64,000 bases of DNA, from positions 27,036,262 through 27,100,261 of the forward strand of contig NC_065550.1 in assembly GCF_022605725.1 (NCBI RefSeq), read 5' to 3'. Shown one piece after another: positions 62,301-64,000 of this stretch. Origin of the DNA: Anthonomus grandis grandis. Its lineage: Eukaryota > Arthropoda > Insecta > Coleoptera > Curculionidae. The translations under genes were made by a program, and so were the position numbers. Position 1 is the first letter of the stretch. Every line of letters starts with the position of its first letter. Under the pieces are notes generated by a model, which ran no database searches, was not told the origin of the DNA, and saw only the letters and a program-made list of their open reading frames with translations.

Positions 62301-64000
62301 GGAATCATAAACATGATCCACCAAGGTTGTTTTAGAGTCCACACTGTGCCCATAAAAGTCTTTTGTGTTGGTAGATGTTTGAGACTGTCTTATTTTATTA
62401 GTGTCCACGTAGTTTTCATCTACATATACTGTAGTAGTAGATATGTCAGTAGAAGGTTCCCTTTTTGATGCTCTATCACTAGAGGGAGTACGTTTTAGTG
62501 ATTGGTCGTCGGGCATTTTCTTAGGAGATCTGCCAGAAGGTGATTCAGGCCTCTTTCGCATAGGGCTCGGGCTACCTCGTCTGGGTTGCTGTGGCTTTTC
62601 GTAAGTAAACTGTCCATTCCATCCAGTTTTTCCATAATTTCTATCATTGGAATAAATCACATCCTTAGAGTCCACCATATGGTCTTTAAGAACTGTTCCA
62701 GAAGACCCAATAGTGTTCTGGGTAGCCTTGGAATCATAAATGTGATCTACCATGGTTGTTCTGGAATCCACGCTGTGCCCATAAAAGTCTTTTGTGTTGG
62801 TAGATGTTTGAGACTGCCTCATTTTATTAGTGTCAACGTAGTTTTCATCAACATATACCGTGGTTGTAGATCTGTCACTGGAAGGTGTAGAAGAATCTCT
62901 AGGGCCGCCTCTTGAAGGTAATCTACGTTCATTGGAGTACACAGCATCCTTGGTATCGGTAGTAAGAGCTTTGTGGATAACTGTTTCGGTTGTGCCTGTG
63001 ACGTTTTGAACGGCGTTGGTGTCGTGGACGTGGGTCACCGTGGTGTCGCTCGCGTCTACGTTGCGGCCGTAGAAGTTTTTTGAATCTGAACTTTCATCTA
63101 CGTAGTAGGTCGTTCGTTTGGACTGGTCGTGTTTGCTATCTTTGCTGGATATGTTCACAGTTTCGCTCGTCGCACTTCCGGGAATCTCGTGGGTGTCCAC
63201 ATCAGTCAGGGTTTTGATCACATTTCCTTTGGAGTCGTAGTAGGTGTAGGTGGTGGTCACGGTTTCGGTTTGTCCTAAGTTTTTTGACGATTTGCTAACG
63301 TTTTCGGAGATGGAGGAGTCTTTTTTCATACTCCTCTGGTCAGTTGATGATTGTTTTTTAGTCGTAGACTGCTTGAGTTCGCTTGTTTTGTCTGTCAAAT
63401 GTTTGCTTTTGAGATTCGTGTCGGTTTTCTCGCTGCTGATGAAATCTTTGGTTTTGTTTTTTAAGGAGTTTTTGCTGTCATGCGTGGAAGCCGTTAAATG
63501 GCTTCTGGTTTTATCTTTTAAAGCGTTTTTACTGTCATGCGTTAATAAAGTGGAAATATTTTCTTTTACCTGACTTTGTGAGGTTGTCACGTGATCTCCC
63601 ACTTGGTGCACCTCACGTTGAGCTTCGATGCTGTATCCTTTAGGCTGTTTCAGTTCTGGTACACTCGAATCATATTTGCTGGCACTTTCTGTAGATTTTT
63701 GCTTGAAGTGTACCTCAGGGGTTATGTTGGTGCCGGACCGTGAAGCCAGATATTCATCATTACTGGAGGCTTCGGCATGTGCACTCTCATGGTGCTTTTG
63801 ATCTACAATACGTTCCTTACCGTCTACGATTTCGATCACATAGCTGCTTGATGAGCTTTTTGCTATTGATGAGCGTGCTTGGTGAGAGGTTGAGGTGCTG
63901 CTTTGCTCCACTACAGAAGATTTTTTCCCTTTGGGAGTCGAGGGTTCTTCCACAACGAATTTTCCGTTCCATCCAGAGTCGTTTTTGTTGTAAGTTAACT
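23334..64000 (-). CDS. Giant SAXO/MAP6-like microtubule-associated repeat protein (5' end off window)
   Basis: Eight exons in consistent phase (60495-64000, 58669-58814, 34918-35066, 34611-34697, 32199-32385, 31509-32136, 31161-31407, 23334-31105) encode about 4,240 residues, open at the window edge. SAXO proteins bind and stabilise microtubules of axonemes, basal bodies and centrioles. What I see is the family cysteine motif CICELCTCG/RHCCPH split by an intron, then about 85 modules of 29 residues with DNLRPEGDFE and YxPAERP. These resemble SAXO Mn modules, most plainly where they read RDDYRVVKGERSEIVKHEDN. Two differences are notable. Known members are a few hundred residues with the Cys motif near the N-terminus; here more than 1,200 residues of another repeat type precede it. 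The exact expression site (sperm, cilia, muscle) is unknown. Confidence 0.8.
26260..29300 (-). repeat. Coding minisatellite: 87-bp modules, 261-bp higher-order units
   Basis: The basic unit is 87 bp (29 residues). Between about 26,820 and 28,910 three module types alternate as an 87-residue unit, marked by KRTPEKFVPAERP, RPSPSTVGPAERR and RPDRPKYQPAERP, each ending in DNL(R/K)PEGDFE. The phrase for SPSTVG recurs eight times at 261-bp spacing (about 26823, 27086, 27346, 27607, 27868, 28129, 28390, 28651). The central copies (about 27,150-28,140) are almost identical at DNA level including silent sites, pointing to recent unequal exchange or gene conversion. All periods are multiples of three, so frame is kept. 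Confidence 0.95.
31161..31407 (-). CDS. Giant gene, exon with three modules
   Basis: It runs from acceptor TGCTTAG to donor CTG/GTAAGA, phase 0 in and phase 1 out. It encodes VPADRPQQKRPEDNLRPEG and a module ending RVIRGDRAEIIRHEDN, then ITFGGEFTG. It is separated from the last exon by a 55-bp intron. Confidence 0.88.
31509..32136 (-). CDS. Giant gene, exon with seven modules
   Basis: The open frame extends from acceptor CTCTTAG at 32137-32138 through TGG/GTAAGT at 31509. It encodes about 210 residues beginning RPRPEEWRPGDRAPVRKP and ending PEPEKW. Modules alternate RPEKPG(F/Y)RPAERP and KRTPEKFVPAERP types. Phase is 2 in and 0 out. The 101-bp intron before the next exon interrupts a module between its W and the following VPADRP. 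Confidence 0.9.
32199..32385 (-). CDS. Giant gene, exon with two modules
   Basis: The acceptor is TTCATTAG and the donor AAG/GTAAGA. It encodes GEFEKRQPEEWKPGDRAPVK, DHLRPEGDFEKRTPEKWQPG and DNLKPEGDFE. Phase is 1 in and 2 out; a 62-bp intron follows. Confidence 0.88.
32880..33090 (-). pseudogene. Non-LTR reverse transcriptase fragment
   Basis: The minus strand reads ITYLVFLDFSKAFNMLNHQL, the conserved LINE RT block (DFSKAFD.V.H..LL), followed by a few more matching residues and then stops. It is a short, dead fragment. Confidence 0.7.
34146..34374. repeat. MITE-like element with TTTTTCTACTAC ends
   Basis: The left TTTTTCTACTAC and right GTAGTAGAAAAA are perfect 12-bp inverted repeats about 229 bp apart. 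The interior repeats GTGCGTAAAGT on both strands (34157, 34210 inverted, 34314). No ORF is present. Confidence 0.6.
34611..34697 (-). CDS. Giant gene, single-module exon (87 bp)
   Basis: The exon is exactly 87 bp, one 29-residue module: GDFVKREPEPWRPGERAP then VKKPQDNLKPEG. Both flanking introns are phase 1 and cut within the Gly of PEG. It is a clean exon-sized module that could be added or skipped without breaking frame. Confidence 0.9.
34918..35066 (-). CDS. Giant gene, exon completing the Cys motif
   Basis: The acceptor is TTATTATAG and the donor AAG/GTATAG. It encodes RHCCPHNPEDYNDHLHPEG, then IYAKPKDEYNATKGERFP and a second HLHPEG. Joined to the previous exon (ending CICELCTCG) it completes the SAXO-type motif CxCxxCxCGRHxCPH. 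The DEYNATKGERFP part is close to canonical Mn modules. Confidence 0.9.
35067..35879. other. Start of the 23.6-kb intron
   Basis: It is AT-rich, with no coding signal or clear repeat before the satellite at about 35.9 kb. Confidence 0.45.
35880..38350. repeat. Diverged AT-rich satellite, about 300-bp period
   Basis: The phrase TATTTGGAATT, then GGTCGGTGTTCTTATAATTA and AAGAATATTTATTCATA recurs at about 36,000, 36,300, 36,510, 36,820, 37,077, 37,378, 37,673 and 37,971. Spacing is mostly near 300 bp, once near 210. Other shared parts are AAGTCTTGGAAAAA and GAAAATGCACAG. Copies are well diverged and full of AATATT. Boundaries are approximate. Confidence 0.75.
37237..37294. repeat. Perfect 28-bp-arm palindrome in the satellite
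   Basis: Arms at 37237-37264 and 37267-37294 are perfect inverse copies with a 2-bp centre (CA). The arm contains CGGACTAGGAATTCTAAATA. The right arm matches the satellite consensus orientation (also near 37,567-37,590), so the left arm looks like a local inverted duplication. Confidence 0.9.
38940..39210. promoter_or_regulatory. GC-rich island with promoter-like signals in the large intron
   Basis: About 170 bp (38,950-39,110) is strikingly GC-rich against the AT-rich surroundings, with short palindromes CGACGCTATGCGTCG (39017-39031) and GGCACCGAGTGCC. On the plus strand, ATCAGTTC (39140-39147) is a perfect insect initiator with a TATTATA about 30 bp upstream. On the minus strand, TTTATAG (39062) lies about 27 bp from CCAGTTCG. 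This may be an internal or bidirectional promoter. No attached coding exon is identified. Confidence 0.35.
39211..41450. other. Intron DNA, no genes recognised
   Basis: At 39,304 the phrase TGAGGTGTGTTCAGAAAATA resembles a mariner-type end. A second moderately GC-rich patch (about 39,920-40,030) has no ORF that I can support. The rest is AT-rich. Confidence 0.4.
42308..43869 (-). mobile_element. Tc1-like transposon with IR/DR ends, inactive
   Basis: The left end CAGTGGTAGCCAACTAATTA and the right inverse end (43,843-43,869) pair with one mismatch. TA flanks both sides (42306-42307 and 43870-43871). Inner copies of the same binding-site-like sequence lie about 180-200 bp inside each end: clear at 43,663-43,690 and diverged at 42,506-42,527. 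This gives an IR/DR arrangement like that of Sleeping Beauty-type elements. The transposase inside is broken. Confidence 0.85.
42609..43559 (-). pseudogene. Tc1-like DDE transposase pseudogene
   Basis: On the minus strand the likely start is the ATG at 43559, followed within a dozen codons by a frameshift at an A-run. Further breaks lie near 43,240 and 43,160. Readable parts are LRERGWTYSKIADHLKC (HTH), LWSDETKI (first Asp), LQQDNDPKHTAKS (second Asp) and WPSCSPDLNPIENLWRDLK (the glutamate). All three catalytic acids are present but the frame is not, so it is inactive. The ORF ends at 42609. Confidence 0.85.
45520..45910. repeat. Two-copy tandem repeat, about 180-210 bp
   Basis: CATGTAAACTTTCGATATTG at 45,525 recurs as a close variant at 45,737. 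TAAAATTCTATTAAAAATAT at 45,664 recurs at 45,843. It adjoins the 700-bp array and may be part of the same satellite landscape. Confidence 0.6.
45911..47319. other. Intron DNA, nothing recognised
   Basis: There is no coding or clear repeat signal. A less AT-rich patch at about 46,420-46,520 lacks an ORF. Confidence 0.4.
47320..47580. repeat. Degenerate CCAGGCA-type minisatellite
   Basis: TCTCCCAGGCAGTTATGG, TTTTTCAGGCAACTGTGG, CAAGCTCCTGGAATAA and TTTTTCCAGGTACCTTAA follow each other at intervals of roughly 60-110 bp. The motif is the same as in the ABCA intron array at 12 kb. The open frame through it (47317-47514) is a by-product. Confidence 0.5.
47581..49850 (+). pseudogene. Two tandem, decayed mariner-like transposase segments
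   Basis: On the plus strand KKSHWPPRTPDLSPID (about 47,735-47,785) and KKSYCPPCSPDL (about 49,050-49,090) match the C-terminal DDE block (WPxRSPDLxPxDF). A further WTYWPARFPDFNPVVF lies near 49,612. The two blocks sit about 1,310-1,318 bp apart, and the phrase AACTCAAACTAGGACT follows in each (48,081 and 49,390), so the segment was duplicated. Many stops are present; only remnants of a dead element survive. Confidence 0.6.
49856..50500 (-). pseudogene. Non-LTR RT fragments
   Basis: The minus strand reads VNSIYTDFSKAFGKVNYMLL (about 50,060-50,000) and again VHSI.TDFSKAFDKANIEY near 50,455-50,400. Both are the same LINE RT block, suggesting a local duplication of a dead fragment. Confidence 0.65.
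50501..51275. other. Intron DNA, nothing recognised
   Basis: It looks like ordinary unique-looking intron sequence with slightly higher GC than its surroundings (about 50,690-51,010). There is no supported gene. Confidence 0.4.
51276..51403 (+). CDS. Possible small terminal exon of an unknown nested gene
   Basis: After an acceptor-like ATTTTACAG, a plus-strand frame reads EIQEVENLKQNKGETLKEIT then IYSKPDLKEEERSDKELE and stops at TAA, 41 residues in all. The charged composition and lack of AT-driven Phe/Ile/Asn residues make it look more coding-like than its neighbours. I recognise no family, no upstream exon is identified, and it may be chance or a retrocopy piece. Confidence 0.22.
51830..52400 (-). 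pseudogene. Non-LTR RT fragment
   Basis: The minus strand reads ENYRPICQLNPIAKLF near 52,310-52,260 (the YRPIS block) and AIFTNAEKAFDMSHKLLLQK then LRGFGFL at about 52,110-52,030, followed by a degraded SGVPKSS in place of GVPQGS. Frames change between blocks. It is a dead LINE remnant. Confidence 0.65.
52955..53236 (-). pseudogene. Possible degraded RT-related fragment
   Basis: A minus-strand open frame includes RRLKKHGFAGIMFNILNILR, which resembles the region after the DFSKAFD block (LL.KL...GF). The rest is unclear. It may belong to the same dead element as 51830-52400. Confidence 0.3.
54056..54150. repeat. GC-rich motif, copy 1
   Basis: GGGACACCTATGGTAGACCC, then CCTCGCTTTATTCTTATTCGC and a GATGGGCGTG tail. 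It is the first of four copies (also 55,147, 56,249 and 57,036) in otherwise AT-rich intron. Confidence 0.7.
54290..54960 (+). pseudogene. Third decayed copy of the mariner-like segment
   Basis: It shares AACTCAAACTAGGACTACAA with the copies at 48,081 and 49,390. On the plus strand it keeps IYWPARFF near 54,670, a worn form of the WPxRxPD block. Stops are throughout. Confidence 0.5.
54961..55100. repeat. CCAGGCAATTGAGG minisatellite traces
   Basis: TTCTTCCAGGCAATTGAGG and GGCTTGCAATTGCCTAAGG match the 12-kb minisatellite motif in both orientations. It is short and diverged. Confidence 0.4.
55147..55255. repeat. GC-rich motif, copy 2
   Basis: GGACGCCTATGGTAACTCCG, CCCTCGCTTTAATTTGATACG and GACGTTGGGCGTG. 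It is a close relative of copy 1, including the downstream AAAATATTCA and GGCGxA stretch. Confidence 0.7.
55256..56248. other. Intron DNA, one unassigned open frame
   Basis: A plus-strand open frame at 55671-55949 (92 residues, MNKVNKKITVTSS...) has no family resemblance that I can see and no splice or promoter support. The rest is AT-rich. Confidence 0.35.
56249..56320. repeat. GC-rich motif, copy 3 (truncated)
   Basis: GGGACGCCTCTGATAACCCC, GCCCCCGCCTTATTGTGATTC and GCCAAGAAATCAT. It lacks the GGGCGTG tail found in copies 1, 2 and 4. Confidence 0.65.
56347..56385. repeat. (AAT)n microsatellite
   Basis: About ten AAT/TAA units with one G interruption lie just left of a non-LTR fragment. 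It may be that fragment's 3' tail or an independent microsatellite. Confidence 0.85.
56430..57010 (-). pseudogene. Non-LTR RT fragment
   Basis: On the minus strand, in order: VDIPEIKETLKLFKNKK, ARPKHVLVVPLYKGV (the PI/PLYKKG block), QTFVQFLFFL (a worn YRPISLLP) and REHRQFRHHVLLQKLEAYGF (AFD.V.HH.LL.KLE.YGF). Frameshifts separate them. It is a dead LINE piece with an AAT tract at its 3' side. Confidence 0.7.
57036..57145. repeat. GC-rich motif, copy 4
   Basis: GGGCGCCTCTGTTAACACCG, CCCTCGCTTTTTTCTGATTTG, GCCAAGGAACCATAATTGAT and AATGGGCGTG. It is full length relative to copies 1 and 2. Confidence 0.7.
57146..58668. other. End of the large intron
   Basis: A modestly GC-rich patch at about 57,635-57,720 (GGCGCCGCGGAGGCTGCAG) stands out. 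Otherwise it is AT-rich with no ORF or repeat that I can support. Confidence 0.45.
58669..58814 (-). CDS. Giant gene, exon carrying the N-terminal half of the Cys motif
   Basis: The acceptor is GTTTTAG-like (TTTTAG/ACC) and the donor GG/GTAAGT. It encodes TEVENITNINKITDNKVINI, a short coiled or beta-rich stretch, then KEKPEPRKVKVPLKEQCICE and LCTCG. Phase is 0 in and 2 out. The next exon, 23.6 kb away, completes CGRHCCPH in frame, which is the best single clue to the family. Confidence 0.9.
58815..60494. other. 1.7-kb intron of the giant gene
   Basis: Most of it is occupied by the foldback element at 59,290-60,262. No further exon is seen. Confidence 0.6.
59290..60262. repeat. Long foldback element, arms about 400-450 bp
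   Basis: The outer right end CTGGACCACCCTGTATAATG pairs with GGTGGTCCAGTTTAAAC near 59,305. Within, ACAGGGTGTTAAAGTTAAGA at 59,410 is the inverse of 60,168-60,187. The arms keep pairing through CCTGCATGCGAAATTTAATT, TCAACTGTTAGATTCTCCAT and GGCACTGTTTTTAAAATAT. The loop is about 150 bp and there is no ORF. Two nested end motifs (ACAGGGTGTT inside, GGTGGTCC outside) suggest either one long element or one nested in another. Confidence 0.85.
60495..64000 (-). CDS. Giant gene, large 5' exon with 143-residue repeats (open at window edge)
   Basis: The frame is open to the window end. The codons before 63953 read LTYNKNDSGWNGKFVVEEP, so no start lies here; GTG at 63953 is an internal Val. The exon encodes 1,168 residues in the window, Ser/Thr/Asp/Lys-rich. 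Four tandem units of about 143 residues (conserved blocks near 61,290, 61,740, 62,170 and 62,600) contain TTTVYVDENYVDTNK, TKDFYGHSVDSRTTMVDH and GKTGWNGQFTYEKPQ. They are linked by basic Ser-Pro segments (GSPSPxRKRPESPS, RTPSSDRA). A worn fifth unit lies at about 62,900-63,120. The 3' part has DSKTFVDQKFTD-type short repeats. It ends GAT ATT/GTAAGT in phase 0. Its function is unknown. Confidence 0.88.
61290..62900 (-). repeat. Four tandem coding units of about 429-444 bp
   Basis: DNA copies of AACTGTCCATTCCATCCAGT recur at about 61,303, 61,750, 62,179 and 62,608. The roughly 290-bp cores are nearly identical, while the Ser-Pro-Lys linkers differ in length and sequence. Spacing is a multiple of three. 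The GWNGKF at 63,965 suggests at least one more unit beyond the window. Confidence 0.9.

Noticed and set aside
63953..64000. Translation start at 63953 for the N-terminal repeat exon
   Set aside because: The codon is GTG and the frame is open further upstream with the repeat residues GWNGKF, so the exon continues past the window.

Overview
The window looks like AT-rich, intron-bearing, transposon-loaded insect nuclear DNA. A beetle, perhaps a weevil, is my guess from the repeat style; nothing in the sequence proves it. It holds the ends of two genes that converge on each other, and long stretches of mobile and satellite DNA, most of it inside their introns.

Left gene (+ strand, about 4.87-15.46 kb): the 3' half of an ABCA-subfamily ABC transporter. 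Seven exons (4874-5336, 5393-5540, 8901-9144, 10506-10689, 10956-11063, 11120-11239, 15262-15444) join in frame through GT-AG introns. They encode a last membrane segment, a complete nucleotide-binding domain 2 (Walker A, Q-loop, signature, Walker B, H-loop) and the typical ABCA C-terminal tail. The upstream part lies outside the window. DNA upstream of the first exon holds a TIR element with a 10-bp target duplication. The introns hold foldback elements, a minisatellite and a 5'-truncated non-LTR retrotransposon.

Middle (15.46-23.15 kb): intergenic. It holds a badly decayed transposon ORF, a 1.5-kb TIR element with TA flanks whose three small exons encode only the N-terminal part of a transposase-like protein, and a 0.94-kb foldback element.

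Right gene (- strand, 23,334 to beyond 64,000): a giant repeat protein that I assign to the SAXO/MAP6-related family of microtubule-associated proteins. Eight exons in the window, all phase-consistent, encode about 4,240 residues and stay open past the window edge. The assignment rests on a cysteine motif (CICELCTCG then RHCCPH) formed across the splice junction of exons 58669-58814 and 34918-35066, followed by roughly 85 modules of about 29 residues built around DNLRPEGDFE and YxPAERPxxKRPE. Eight near-identical 87-residue higher-order units (261 bp) in the last exon show recent tandem amplification. Upstream of the cysteine motif is a different repeat domain of about 143-residue units.

The 23.6-kb intron of the right gene (35,067-58,668) contains a diverged satellite of about 300 bp with a perfect 58-bp hairpin, a GC-rich block with promoter-like signals, a satellite of about 700 bp interrupted by a dead Tc1-like element with IR/DR ends, decayed mariner-like and non-LTR fragments, four copies of a GC-rich motif of about 100 bp, and one possible small plus-strand exon. 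All functional statements are from reading the sequence and recalled family features. No database search was run.
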